64,000 nt of DNA, from assembly GCF_963675165.1 (NCBI RefSeq), contig NC_087379.1, positions 3,538,201 to 3,602,200 on the forward strand, given 5' to 3'. Positions within the stretch are counted from its first letter, which is position 1, and each line of letters begins with the position of its first letter. Source of the stretch: Halichondria panicea. Taxonomy: Eukaryota > Porifera > Demospongiae > Suberitida > Halichondriidae. A program made the position numbers and the translations under genes. Positions 34,567-46,029 of the stretch are shown here, in pieces. The notes beneath the pieces are model-generated. The model saw only the letters and a program-made list of their open reading frames with translations. It did not search any database and was not told the origin of the DNA.

Positions 34567-34850
34567 TCTGGTGACACTCTGTTCTGAAGTGTTAGGTACA
34601 GTGACGCGTGAAGCATTTGAGATTAAAGACGTTTTGGAAGTAGGTAGATGGCTGCAACAAAAAGGTTTCTCAGATGTTATAGACTCATTTGAGGGTGAGT
34701 TTGATTTTCCTTTTTTTGCTTGTGTTAACTCTATTTTTTACAGACCAAGATTTACAGACCAAGAAATGGATGGACAGGCAATCTCAGCTTCTCAAGCTGG
34801 GACAGAGATGTCCTACCCAAGTACGGGAAAAGAATAAAGGTGCTCTAAAA
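34567..34850 (+). CDS. SAM-like domain exons, damaged
   Basis: Exon 34567-34694 follows a TTGCAG acceptor, reads LVTLCSEVLGTV, then DVLEVGRWLQQKGF and SDVIDSFE, and ends at the donor GTGAGT. A 45-70-bp intron follows. The next exon reads QEMDGQAIS, then in a shifted frame WDRDVLPKYGKRIKVL. The string VGRWLQQxGFxxxxxSF...EMDGxAxL...L..YGxRIKVL is a SAM-type helical bundle, usually a protein-interaction domain. The acceptor of the second exon is duplicated as a 14-bp unit (34737-34764), giving two possible AG sites. Upstream, 34374-34560 contains three partial repeats of AGATCTGGTGAGCATTATTT. Partial, no clear gene ends. Confidence 0.45.
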
Positions 34851-36109
34851 GCGGGTTTTTATGGAAGTGGTGAGAATTTGTGGTTGTTTGCATATTTGCT
34901 CTCGGGATTTTTTATACAGCATTCATTAATTATGTAGTCGTAGAATACCTATAATTTTTTTACAAATTGTTGGGAGGTTCACCAAGTTGCTCTCAGTTTT
35001 CACACTGGTTCTGAAGTTAGATATACACAAGTGAGATGTTATTTTGTCGTCATGTGTTTTAAACTGTCTGTTTTGTTTAGGGTAAGTACAACCACATATT
35101 CTAATCTGCAATTTATAAATGGTTTCTTCCAACAGGACTTCAAAGAGTTTGGTCACTCTTGTTAATATTTGGTGTTCTCCCAGATCCTTTTTCCTTTTTC
35201 CTTCCATCTCCCTTCCATCTCAAAAAAGTTTGATGACGCTGATGAAGCAGACAGAAAATACATTGTTTGGGTCCACACGGTCTATTGTCAGCGAGTGCTG
35301 CTCCACATTTTCCACATTTTCCGACGAACGACGTGCGTACTTAGATACTACCGGTGCACGCAACCTTCTTTGGATCGTTCTCCCTTCAAGCAATAGGTTG
35401 CAATAGGTCGTTTAGGTTTCCTTCCCTCAATCTTCTTGTCAGGCACGGTGGCTGCCTTCAGGGCCACTGATTCTAGAGCAGCGTAGAGATTAGACAGCTC
35501 ATCAACGAATTCTTTCCCGGCCTCTAGAATGACACAGAAATCTGTTGCACTATGAACGCCCCATGAAAACACGGGAGTTGGGGAGGGGCTTGGCTAATCG
35601 GCGACTTGTTCACTATGCTGGTGGCTGATTAGGTTGGTTTGCCGTTGGGTTTTCAGGTTGACTCTTGACTCGGAGGTGTAGTTGATTCTGGGACGATAGA
35701 GAAGAAGCACTTGGGTTCGAACAGTTACCAAGCTTGCTTGGCAGACAGTTAGCACAGGGTCTTTACACAGACGCACCCTCTACACGAGCCAACAGGGCAT
35801 CTCTCAAGTCTTTCTCTCAAGTCTTTAGTGGACAAAAGTAAATAAAATAATAATACTAATGAAATAAAAGTCAAAAGTCTTCAGTCACAAACAGTCACAA
35901 GTAGTCTCAGCCACACTCGGTAAGTCTACATAAAAAGTAAAAAGTAAAAAAAATAAAAAGTAAAAAAACAAATTATAACAGATCCTCAGCAGTCACAAGT
36001 CACACCAGTCCCAGTCACAGTCAAGTCAATATCACACTCTTCACGAGTAGTCAGCCTATGCAATTACTGTACTCGTACTTAATTTGTGGTAATCTCCACA
36101 TATTTGCAG
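34851..36109. other. No recognised gene; low-complexity end
   Basis: Minus frame 35572-35348 (LEAGKEFVDELSNLYAALES, KAATVPDKKIEGRKPKR) is protein-like and might be a transposon scrap, but I cannot name it. At 35925-35980 there are AAAAAGTAAAA runs, and 35880-36040 is rich in CAGTCACAAGTAGTC-type motifs. Confidence 0.3.
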
Positions 36110-36360
36110 TCAACAGAAGCCATACCGAGTCCGATCACCATAGGTCAAAAATTTTGTGTGAAAACAAATATCAATCTCAAAAGTGAACATACATTATAAT
36201 AAACAATTAATTCTATGGTATAGGTACAACAATGACAGTGAATGAGGTATCCTGGATAGCAGATGGTGGTGGTTCTTTGAAGAGTATTACCAGACCGACA
36301 CAAGTAGGACACAAGTAGCACAGAACCTGACAAACACCAGCGAACAAGCGAGGGGTCCGA
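36110..36360 (-). repeat. Dispersed repeat, copy 1 (inverted partner at 41.1 kb)
   Basis: On the minus strand this segment begins GCTGGTGTTTGTCAGGTTCT then GTGCTACTTGTGT and ends CCTATGGTGATCGGACTCGG then TATGGCTTCT. The same end sequences occur in the same order on the plus strand at 41128-41400, while the middle parts differ. This suggests two copies of one short element with conserved termini. Confidence 0.6.
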
Positions 36361-36639
36361 CACTTTGGATCTGAAAATTTATCAAAGATAGCGGGATTTA
36401 CCCAGATTTAGCAAGATTTGGATTTGCAGAGATTTACTCAAGATTTAGTGCTGTAAATATAGCTAACTTGTAGTATAGTCTATACAAGGTTTACATAGCA
36501 AGTATAATAGACAACATACAGTCAAGCACAACATACAGTCAAGCATATAATCACTATAACATTATTTTCATAAAAAACATCTATAATATTATACATACTT
36601 CGTACATACTTCTTCAGTGCACGATGCATCGTTTGCAAC

Positions 36640-37300
36640 TCGTGTTCACTTCAAGGCATTTTCTGTGAAACTAACCCCCCAAGTGGGCAACTTGTCCCAT
36701 CACAAGCTATCATTTTGGTTCCATCATCTGGACAGCATCTTTGAAGCCCCTCTCTTCCTCCTCTCAGGTCCCACTGGAAATGGTTCATCTTCAATGCAAT
36801 GAAAATGGTTTCTCATAGAAGGTTGTAGGTTGTAAAGGTTGTATGAGTGTGGCATAGGCTAACCCACAATCTGATCCCCCCCACTGCTTTGGCATTTGTG
36901 GAACACACAGTCTAATGAAATGTTCACTTGATTTCAGCAACTTTGCAAGTAGAATCTTGGTGGTCAAACTAATCTCTGTATGAGAGTACAATAAGTCATA
37001 GGAAGACGTCCGTGTCTTGCAGTTGTCCCAATGAGTGGCCCAATGATTTCTATTAATGTGTACAACTTGGAGAGAATCTGGAGGTAGAGGTGTTAGTGTA
37101 CTTCGTAGCTCTCCATATTGAGGGAATTTGCTATGAATTAGTTTTTGTGCACAGTTCAAGTGGTGCCACTTTTTACTGCTTAGGAGTACATCCTTGTACA
37201 GATGAAATTGCTCAATTTTTTTCCAAATGCTTGTACCAGCTGCTGGATATCGTTATCTGGTTACTGCTGATGAATGATGAATGATTCACTCTCAGCTTTA
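36640..37300 (-). CDS. Ulp1/C48-type cysteine protease with PHD-like C-terminus
   Basis: Minus strand. About 37220-37160 reads a degenerate DVLLSSKKWHHL start. 37159-36791 is one open frame: NCAQKLIHSKFPQYGELRST, VVHINRNHWATHWDN (catalytic histidine), SYDLLYSHTEI (aspartate), then VPQMPKQWGGSDCGLAYATL with the oxyanion glutamine and the nucleophilic cysteine. It continues past a small overlap into 36790-36640: GTKMIACDG, TSCPLGGLVSQ, which resembles a PHD finger start. C48 proteases with this QxxGSDCG motif process ubiquitin-like proteins in cells. Copies ending in a PHD-like finger are common as transposon-associated genes in invertebrates (recall), and that is the more likely identity here. 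The N-terminal half is missing. Confidence 0.65.
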
Positions 37301-37446
37301 AAATGCGTTCATGTGAGTTACTCTCCCCGATAGTATGGCTTACTACATTCCAAAGTAAGGTAGGATCAGCTACGGACTGTTTAATATGCCTTTGAAAGGG
37401 TGTGTGGATTATGAAACATTATGAATAACATTATGAAACAGTTTAA

Positions 37447-38181
37447 CCCTTTAACCGTCGGATTCTTAATTAACAGTGAAGTGAAATGGAATTCTGCAAT
37501 AAAATGCCTAGCAACCATATACCAATAGAATGCCCATACAACAAGGAATAAAATGGTGCAACATGTGTTGCCATAACAACCACGGTCACCTGTTTTTATC
37601 ATTTTAAATGCTCAGCCAGCGCTTGATTTTCACAATCATATGAATGTAGATATTATCAATTTGAAGTACAATACGTACATGTATTACTATATCGGTGAAC
37701 GATCTATGAAATTTACAAGCTCACATAAAGACTGTTCATTACTGCTAATTCTATTTTATATTCTAGCTATACTATACTACTTGCCAGAGTCACACAGTGA
37801 GCCCTCTCCTGGTCTTTCACCGTCCTGGTCTAGCGTCTAGGTCCATGTCATGCATGTCCTCAGTCCCAGACAGTTCATCAGCGTCTGGCATAAAGCTGGT
37901 AGCCTTTGGTAGGTATCCTACTATCCACTGTCATCACCATAGGAGACATCGCCATTGCTGTCCTCAAGCTGTTCAAGCACATCGGCACAAGTAAACAACC
38001 TAGCCATAGCTAGATGCTAATGAAATTTTAACATATAGCAACGTGGCTTGGAACTAAATTGCACGTGATTCTACAGCTCTTCCTGCTACTTCCTAAGTAT
38101 CGCAGAATTAGAATTTCGCAAAAAAGTCACTATTGCGGGTCACTATTGCGGGCCACGATCGTGGCCGTGGTGGTTAAAGGG
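37447..38181. mobile_element. piggyBac-type deletion derivative, TTAA-flanked
   Basis: Terminal inverted repeats CCCTTTAACC (37447-37456) and GGTTAAAGGG (38172-38181) are bounded by TTAA at 37443-37446 and 38182-38185, the hallmark target site of piggyBac elements. The 735-bp body keeps the start of a transposase on the minus strand (38007 to about 37795) and then only AT-rich sequence. It can be read as a transposase gene that lost its catalytic part by internal deletion, leaving a non-autonomous copy. A 14-bp adjacent duplication lies at about 38131-38159. Confidence 0.8.
37795..38007 (-). pseudogene. piggyBac transposase N-terminus only
   Basis: From ATG at 38007 on the minus strand: MARLFTCADVLEQLEDSNGD, then stops. 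The neighbouring frame continues YLPKATSFMPDADELSGTED and an acidic tail. An acidic N-terminus with a short VLEQLED helix is common in piggyBac transposases. The catalytic DDD domain is absent, so no function is possible. It lies entirely inside the TTAA-flanked element. Confidence 0.6.
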
Positions 38182-38929
38182 TTAAGAAACCACGAGCAGA
38201 GAACACCCATCCCTTTAGCAAGAGACAAATTGATACACATATCACTCTTCCAATGGACCTTCTTCCGTTTCAAACACACACAAATCTCCTACACTCACCA
38301 CGTCTGTGGTAGTGTGTTTGATAAAAGAAGAATAAGGCTGCTTGTTTAGGCTGTCTGATGTTCACCTTCTTGAAAAAGCCAAACTACCAAACTGCTGTTG
38401 TTTTTCTAATAAATACGGACTTCACCTTGATACTGCTGGAGTAGCAGCATAAGTATGTTTCTTGGGTCTTTAAAGGTACCAAGCAATGAATCAGCTGTTG
38501 ACACTTTTATCAGTCTTGGGAGGGACTGCTGTATATGGTTTAGTTTACATTCTAACTCCCACATTGGCTTTTGCTGCAACCCTCATTGTTTTCTCTGACG
38601 CTATCTTGACCTTTGACCTCAACATACTGCATTGTATACTAACATGACTGTGATACTAACATGACTGTGACTAACAACCACCTTCCGCAACCTGTTCCAC
38701 GGTATCTGGACGTCAGCCTTGAGAGAGCCTACGCTAATAATGTCTTCTGGAGTTGGTCATGGTCAGCTATCCTCTGTTGACCTGATGTCTGAAGATCGTT
38801 GCACATCTGAAGCACCTCATCACCAGCGCTCACTATCTTTCTGACGGACTGGAGCTCGCTACTTCGCCGTCGCAGAGTTGATGAGCTAGCTTTTCCACTG
38901 GGGACTCGTGGGGAGCTATGTGGCTATAA

Positions 38930-39562
38930 TTATAAACAATTATTTTGCGTGTAAATAATTATTATGCTCACCTGTCCCCCTGTTGGAATATGTAGCTCTG
39001 CAAGCTGCGAGCTATCAGCTTTGCCTGTAGCTTTCCCGATCGGCTGAGCAAATCGGTAGCATACTTGTTTATAATTAGCACATTTGCAATTATTCTTTAT
39101 GTGCTCTCTGTGGTTCTTGAGGTGACCCGTTGCATACAGAGATTGCATGTCACTTCCATACTGCCCAAAGCTCTCAATGTGATAACAGTACCAGGGGTAA
39201 TCGTGCTGTAGTGATGTGAGGAGAAGCAGCATGGGCAGGAAACACACCTCAGCCACTGACACAAGCAACCACACACAAGACTGTTGCACGTCGATTGGAG
39301 CTGTATTCTGTGCCGTTTTTTGGGGCTTTCTTACGACAGGGATAGCAGTATGTGGATGGGTTTCAATCCCAAATATCTCCTGCAGGTCTGTCTGGCTCTT
39401 CTTCGATGAGTATTGCTGCAGCCTTCCAGTTTTCTTCAGCTTTCCAAGTGGCCCTCCACACACTCGACACAGCTTTGACAGAGCTAAAATATGCTGTTCA
39501 CAATGGTCACCTTCACCTACAATGTTCGTACTATTAAGTGTATGTTTTATAGCTACTAGCAA
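38930..39562 (-). CDS. Cysteine-rich transposon-like protein fragment
   Basis: A 210-codon minus-strand frame. Its first third is protein-like: EQHILALSKLCRVCGGPLGK, then SKKSQTDLQEIFGIETH. The CRVCG motif after a short helix, followed by a LxxxFGI segment, resembles the zinc-binding N-terminus of a repeated invertebrate family (recall), which in some respects recalls RAG1-like zinc regions. That comparison is weak. A second cysteine pair expected further on is not clear. The rest contains a hydrophobic patch (CVWLLVSVAEVCFLPMLLLL) and later CANYKQVCYRF, which may be intronic or degenerate sequence. The opposite strand is open too but has no motif. Confidence 0.35.
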   Translation of the reverse strand: MLVAIKHTLNSTNIVGEGDHCEQHILALSKLCRVCGGPLGKLKKTGRLQQYSSKKSQTDLQEIFGIETHPHTAIPVVRKPQKTAQNTAPIDVQQSCVWLLVSVAEVCFLPMLLLLTSLQHDYPWYCYHIESFGQYGSDMQSLYATGHLKNHREHIKNNCKCANYKQVCYRFAQPIGKATGKADSSQLAELHIPTGGQVSIIIIYTQNNCL

Positions 39563-39786
39563 TTAACTTGTGTCTACTCACCAGTTGCAGCTATATCTGT
39601 AGAGTAACACTTCCTCTTTCAAATGGAACCTTCCAAACACCAAAGAACCTTTCATGCAATCAAGGTGGAGCTCACAAGAAAGCTACTCTATCATTGTGGT
39701 GATGATAGTGCAACCACAAAATGGATGCGCAAAACCCAGCTGTTCATGAACATGCTGTACCATTACGCAGATAATTAATTAGATGT

Positions 39787-39904
39787 AGCTGTAAGTGTGA
39801 ACCAGATGTGAGTTAGAAAGAGATTACAGTTTATACTCAACGCATAGCTGTAAGTGTGAACCAGATGTGAGTTAGAAAGAAATTACAGTTTATACTCAAC
39901 GCAT
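39787..39904 (+). repeat. 59-bp tandem duplication
   Basis: AGCTGTAAGTGTGAACCAGA and onward through ACTCAACGCAT occurs at 39787-39845 and again at 39846-39904. One substitution separates the copies (AGAGATT versus AGAAATT). Confidence 0.95.
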
Positions 39905-40349
39905 GCTAGCAGTGTGTTAGGTAACCATGGTTAGAAGTATGGCATGCAAACAGCAAATGATGTTTGTAAAACACACCCATTATTTTATTGCAGTTTAGTG
40001 TGTTCCATGTGTTCCAATTTAACACTAAGTGGCATGTTTGAAACAGCGGTGCCATAGGCTCGTCTTGCTTTAACATGGTCATTACTAGTTCTTCATCATT
40101 TGCTATTGCATTCTCTACCCAATCATCAATAATCTTGATATTTGCATACAATGGATTGTTTGCTTTTAACATCTCAGAGCATTACTTAATCTTTCTGGAT
40201 AGTTGCGCTTCAACTTCAATGGTACTAGCTCACACTCAGAGGGCAGTTGAGAGGGCAGTATTTCTTCAGACACCGAAAGCCGCGGTTATGATTTCATACA
40301 TAGTACCGCCCACCGCGGAACCAAAATCTAATTATCAGCTCCTAGCAAA
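39905..40349. other. No recognised gene
   Basis: Minus frame 40172-39906 and plus frame 40075-40362 overlap and neither shows a motif. A GAGGGCAGTT duplication lies near 40240. Confidence 0.25.
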
Positions 40350-41110
40350 GAAAGATGCGTAGCTAAGAAGCAGTAGCAGTTTTCTGCAGGCAACTTTGTT
40401 GCAAACTAGTCTAGAATAGCTACTCTGCCAGGATCTCTAAGTTTCGAACGGAGGCCCCAGCGAAGGATCATTTCATAGCGATCAAGCCTTTTGAGCTGAT
40501 TATTTTAATATGCTTGTCCACCTACCTAGATAGCCTCTGAGTGAAATATACTAGCTTCGTGAGTTTAGAGCCTGTTTTTAGAGTGTAGTCTACAACGTTT
40601 GATATTCAAGCATTCAACATTCTTAGCAAAGTAGTCTACAGTAGTTACTGTGTCAGGATCTCCTGGTTTCCAAGTCAACCAGCCAAGGGCCAGAGCAAGG
40701 GATCACTTCAGAGGTAAGCTTTGTGTGCGTAGCATTATGTAGCTAGTATAAGCCTTCATAAGCCTCTGAGCTGATTTAATATGCTTATGCACTTGTGTGT
40801 AAAGTATACTTGTGTAGAGCGAGTGTAGTGTACGGTGTTTGATATTCAATTTATTAATTTTGTTTCAGTGTGGCAAAAAAAGGAGCCTATACACATAATT
40901 ATGTCTAAGGTTGCATGGTTCTTTTTTGTCACCCTTGTATGAGATGTACTGTATGACTGTTCTCAGTATACTTCTTTAGGTTTGTTGGCTTGTGAGTTAG
41001 TGCTGTGTTACTTACAATTCAATTATAATTATGTAGCTGAATGTTATTATTCAATTTAGTGTGTGTATTGATTGATTGCATGATAATCTTTTGATCTTTT
41101 AGGCACCACT
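40350..41110 (+). repeat. Dispersed repeat, copy A (copy B at 57.5-58.26 kb)
   Basis: Shares, in the same order and orientation as 57500-58260, the strings CAGTAGCAGTTTTCTGCAGG, TCAACCAGCCAAGGCCAG, GGAGCCTATACA followed by TAATTATGTCTAAGGTTGCA, and GAGTTAGTGCTGTG. The copies differ by indels. Non-coding; probably an old interspersed element. Confidence 0.7.
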
Positions 41111-41127
41111 TTAAAATTCAATTCTTT

Positions 41128-41400
41128 ATGGCTGGCTTGTTGGCTGGTGTTTGTCAGGTTCTGTGCTACTTGTGTGTAAGAACCATTGATTCTAGAGGTG
41201 ATCTGCTTGGTACTCTTTCTTCCTCAATACTCTTTCTTCCTCATGCAGGTCTGTGAAACAATCATCACTGCCATGGTACCACCACCATCTTATGGGTCTG
41301 AGAAGTCCTATTAATATTGAATTTATATAAATACAAATTTCACTTTAAGCAAAATAATTTGCTAACCTATGGTGATCGGATTCGGTATGGCTTCTCGAGA
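41128..41400 (+). repeat. Dispersed repeat, copy 2 (partner at 36.1 kb)
   Basis: Plus-strand copy of the element described at 36110-36360: starts GCTGGTGTTTGTCAGGTTCT and ends CCTATGGTGATCGGATTCGG then TATGGCTTCT. It contains a 16-bp adjacent duplication at about 41212-41243 (ACTCTTTCTTCCTCA) that the other copy lacks. Confidence 0.6.
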
Positions 41401-42299
41401 GAAGCCTTGCAAAGATGTGAAGCTCAGGAAGCTGGAGTAGAGTAATGTGCGGTTGACGCAAATATGCGTCTAACAGCTTATGGGTGCTCACAATGAAAAA
41501 TCAACCTCACACAAACCAAAAATTGACTCTACCTACACCACATGACCACATACCTGACTAACACTGTGCAAAAAGTTTTTGTTTTGGGTGTCTAGTTTTC
41601 GAGAAAATAATTATTGTAACTTTCCAAAATAGCTTTCTTTTAATTAGAAATATGGGAATTACGTAATAATTATTATGTCATTAAATTTTGAATTTGGGCT
41701 GTTTTCAGCACTGGAGTGTTTTCAGCACTGGAGGCCCTACAGACAAGCAGGAAGGACCAGATTGTGCAGTGAAGCTTACTGCTCCATTGAGTTGCCTAAT
41801 TGAGTTGCCTAATCCAGCAAGTGAGTGTATGATTTGTCTGCTGAAGTGGAACTTGGTAGTCTATCAAATTATCAACTCTGCCCAGATCAAAAGCAAACTC
41901 GTTAAGCCTTGATATTTGGGTGAATTGATATTTGGGTGAAGTAGTAAGTGTATCCCTACCTTACATTTGGGTATGTGAGGATCATCTACACCATTTGCCA
42001 TCTATTTTTTTTTGTATAGATAATAATTATTGACAGCCCAGCCCGCCTCAGTTAATTCTGAAGAACAGCCGATTTTATGGGTAAGTTTGCACTGTGGTGT
42101 GACATGAGTGCCCATGCATGAAACTAGTACAACTGTGATGGAGGCGTATATCGCATGTATATAATTATGCTATAATTATGGTGTTAGATATTTTTTTTAT
42201 ATTATAATGTGTACATATTATAGCAGGACTTTAATAATATTGTCTCTGTTGTAATATTGTCTCTGTTGGCATAGCTACCGAGTGCTACCCTACGTATGG

Positions 42300-45030
42300 T
42301 GAACTCATAGATCTTTTGGAAAGATGCCGCTTCCTTGCAAAAGGCATTTCATGAACAATATCCCGTATCCAGAGCTGACCGATTCTATCACACCGTTAAT
42401 AGAATTGCAGCACCCTGAATTGCAGCACCCTGTAAATCAGAGAAAGTGTCTTGTAACTTTATTGAAGAGTACAGATTGAGAATATGGAAGCCCCGGATCC
42501 GAAACGGTAAACTGATTATAACATTAGTATAAAATTATACGGCAGTATTATGCATATATATTTTTTTACCCACCATTATTTCCTCAAACTCTAAAGTAGT
42601 GTGGTCTAACTGAAGAACTTTTGATTGAATTAATCGGAAGTCAAGAAATATTATGGCAAATACCAAGTACATGCTCAACAAGTACATTTTATTCCCAACT
42701 TCATAAATATACTCGCCGATGTTCAGTAAAAGTTGAATATACTCAAAGATAGATCAGTGAAAGAAAATTTCGACCTGACAATGCCTATAGGTTTGTCGAT
42801 CGGTTTGTCGATCGCTTGGTATGTAAATCTGTGCCTAATGTATCCATCCTGTAATACACCATCATCCTGAAGAGCAATATTCAACCTACAATCAAGACTA
42901 GTTAAAAAAAAAGATATCACCGTACATAAATTGCAAGAAGCAGTAGGCACCACAGCAATAAAGTTGGAGAAATCTACTCAAAAAACTCAACTAACGTCAG
43001 GTACAGAAATTACAAAAAGTATTAGATTCTGTATTGTTAGATTTTGTTGCTTTAGAAGAAAAATTACAAACCGAAAATGAAAGTCTGAAGTCAGCGATTG
43101 TAGCTGTAAAGAAGGAACTGCAAACAGAAAAAGATAGTATTTTTGTTGAGACTAAAAGTGGATCAATAAGAAAACTATATTATACTCTGCTAGCAAATCA
43201 AGTCCCTGCTGCCCTGCCGCAAGAATCAGAGATATTGTATCAACAGTTTGAGAGTGTTTTTTCCTGGACTGTGATATCTCAAGCGTCAAGTTACCAAAGC
43301 ACACGTATTGTGTCAACAAATCAAACGTGCAAAGCAGCCATTCCATTTGAATTCTGATGGTACAAATTGCAATGGTTTAGCTATTAACGGACTTGTTCTC
43401 TCAATCAATGAAGTTTCTGATGGAAGTGCTGAAACCATACTTGAAGACATTGGGAAAGAACTTGCCACGGGAAACAGCTCATCAATTAAATTTATCTAAC
43501 GCAGATTCCATTAATTGGACTCTATTTGCTTCTTCAAGTTCTGATAGTGCTTCAACGCAAAAAAAATTAATGGACTCCCAAATGATCGCAGAGAAATCGA
43601 TGAAGAAAAGTACGGACCATTTGAAAACAGTGGAATTGAAATAATTAAGAATTTTTGTGCGATGCACCTTGGTGTAAATCTAAGGAAAGGAAAGCCTTCA
43701 TAAAAACTGTTTCACCATTAGATACAGAAAGTTCGCATCAATATGCTGCAGTGGATAGCTTTGTACACGCATTTGCCAAAGAATTCGGAGCTCATGGCAC
43801 ACCAGAATATTATGGTGCTGGAGGTGTTAAGTTTCCAGATTATCTCGACATCCGTTGTAAAGATTCTGAAGACCAGTACTATATAAGGAATGCAAAAAAA
43901 TATGCTTACAAAGACAAGTCGGAAGCCCGCTAATGCCAGCAAGGCAGCTATTGAGTTTCTCCAATTCATTGGCATCAGCAAAACCAAATTGGAAAAAGAG
44001 TTGTTTGTACAATTGCAAGACCCAACCATACTAGCTTTGTTGAAAGCTGATGCGTTGTTCGTTTATGCTACCACAAGAATTAAACAAATCTGCATACGAA
44101 ATGGGTCAACACTACCTTGAACTAAAAATGTACCTTGAAGAAGTTGAGAAATACCCAGAAGTGACACAAGATAAAAACCATCGTGTTTTCCCTTCAGAAC
44201 AACGTTTATATCATGAATTGACTGCAAGTACCAGACCGCCAACCAACCCTGTTTGAGAAAGATGGCTTTGATGACATCGTTCTTCATCGGGTGCTACTGC
44301 CATGAAGGAGAAGTTAGTTTTGTATGCCAGTAGTCAACTCCCTGGTGGGGACCCTGATCCAGACGTTAAAAGTGTACTGTCAAACATTAAGCCAACTAAT
44401 GATCTATGCGAATCGATCCTTGGACTCAATGACTATCTAACTCCAAACATGAAACAACTCACGAGAAGCACTATGGTTACTGTGAAAAAAAACAAGACAA
44501 TGAAGTGGCTACAAATCTTACCAGAGGCTGAGCAGGACAATCTCACTCTGTTTGCGATGCCTATGGCGTATAAAGAAGAGCAAAGTAAACTGGAAAACAA
44601 ACGACAGGAGCTAATGATTCCAGCAAAAAGGTAGAGAGTTACTCGAAAAAGAAAGCAGCAGAGAAGAGGGAGGCATTGTCTAAAATGTAACTGTGGAAGA
44701 ATTGGAGCAATTATTTGTTGATATTGACAACTCTGAAGGCAGTGCTGCTAGTAAGAGTAATAAAAAACTAGCTGTTCTTATTACAGCCGTTGTCTGAACT
44801 AATTAAAGAGGTTAATTAAAGAGGTCAAAGAAATTATTGCTGCTAACCCTACTACTGATTGTCACAATGAAAATGACACCTATACATATGGATCCATTTT
44901 CACTAGTAGGAAGAGACGTGCTTCATAGATTTGTTGATGAGTCTACCAGTAGTAGTGGCTCAGAACAATGGTATGAAGGATTTATTCTTAGCTACTATAA
45001 AACTACACGAGATCGCTTATGTTGAAAAGA
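42300..45030 (+). CDS. Multi-ORF gene, candidate DDE-type transposase
   Basis: Plus-strand blocks: about 42310-42500 (KDAASLQKAFHEQYPVSRAD, SCNFIEEYRLRIWK); 43034-43260 (coiled-coil-like, EEKLQTENESLKSAIVAVKK, then LANQVPAALPQESE); 43330-43640 (KQPFHLNSDGTNCNGLAING, INWTLFASSSSDSASTQKK); about 43640-43880 (NFCAMHLGVNLRK, VDSFVHAFAKEFGAHGTPEY); 43910-44256 (ASKAAIEFLQFIGISKTKLE, LLKADALF, MGQHYLELKMYLEEVEKYPE); 44302-44634 (MKEKLVLYASSQLPGG, PTNDLCESILGLNDYLT). From memory this is a repeated uncharacterised invertebrate family. The ND-x-CE-S-x-x-G-x-x-D block resembles the catalytic-glutamate region of DDE transposases (inference). Frames change at least five times. Confidence 0.5.
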
Positions 45031-45175
45031 ACACTTTAATTTTAACTTAATAGATGACCTGGTAGCTGGGGATTTAAAATTTAATGATTAAGCCATGCAT
45101 GCATGCATACTTTTTTGTCTGACTCACTAATTATTGCAACATTAAAATTATTGGACACTTCAACAGCTGTAATAA

Positions 45176-45878
45176 CTCTGCGCAGTTAAGGCCTGGGTCA
45201 GGCACTGATAAGATTAATTTTATTCGTTGCCAACATTTTATGTAGATCATGTAGATCGTGTAGTGTTAATGAGATTCATAATGTTTATTAATGTTATTCA
45301 TTGCATGTGACGTCACACGGTCAATGTATTTGCTTAGCTAGCTGCTAGAACTATTATAGATTATCTTTGGCAACAAATACGGCGGACTTAAACAAGGTAA
45401 GAGTAGCTGTTTAGGCCCTCAAAAGATAGAGTATGTTGTTATGATTATGTTTCCTTGATGGGAAGTAAAAATGTCCAAAACTTTCTTAGCTATGCTAGCT
45501 TCTTTAGCTCTGATAGCCACCCTAGAGGTAGGCTATTTTGTGTATCTCAAGAATACAATAACTCCTACTCTTCCCATCAAGGATACTAGTACCTAGCTAT
45601 GAGATGTTCATCTAGCCTTGTTTTTGAAGCTTGATCTTGGCATCTTCAACGCCGTATTTGCACTTCTCTTTCTGAAAGTGGCATGACGTCATCACCATTT
45701 ACGGGACTAATTAGCATAATTGAATTAAGCTAATCAGTTTTTTGGAAAAAGAAAACAATGAGCTTCATTTTGGATCATTATGATGCAGCATACACTGTAT
45801 ATTGCAAATAATACAGCAGTATGAACATAGTGTAAATTTTGGTATTGAAATCTGGACCCGGGCCTTAAGTGCGCAGAG
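45176..45878. mobile_element. MITE with 24-bp terminal inverted repeats
   Basis: Left end CTCTGCGCAGTTAAGGCCTG (45176-45195, homology to 45199). Right end is the reverse complement with two mismatches (45855-45878). Inner inverted matches include TCCTTGATGGGAAG near 45455 with CTTCCCATCAAGGA near 45570, and AAATACGGCG near 45377 with CGCCGTATTT near 45650. No gene inside. Confidence 0.65.
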
Positions 45879-46029
45879 AAGCAGAGAAGGTGGTACATGT
45901 TCAAAGTTCATATATAACTCAAAATAAATAGTCGCATTTACAGTCATGTAGACTTAATTGATACTTAATTGATACTATACACAAGAAAAATGCTGAAAAG
46001 GTGGCTGTGGTTATCCAAGACAAGGAAAC

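Noticed and set aside
35700-35735. GGGTTCGAAC, resembling a tRNA B box
   Set aside because: No matching A box or foldable cloverleaf nearby.
38930-39562. RAG1-like gene
   Set aside because: Only one cysteine motif and a short helix resemble it; no RING, ZnF2 or catalytic core residues are visible, so the name is not justified.
39216-39566. Plus-strand frame of 116 codons
   Set aside because: It is antisense to the minus-strand frame carrying the CRVCG motif and shows no motif itself.
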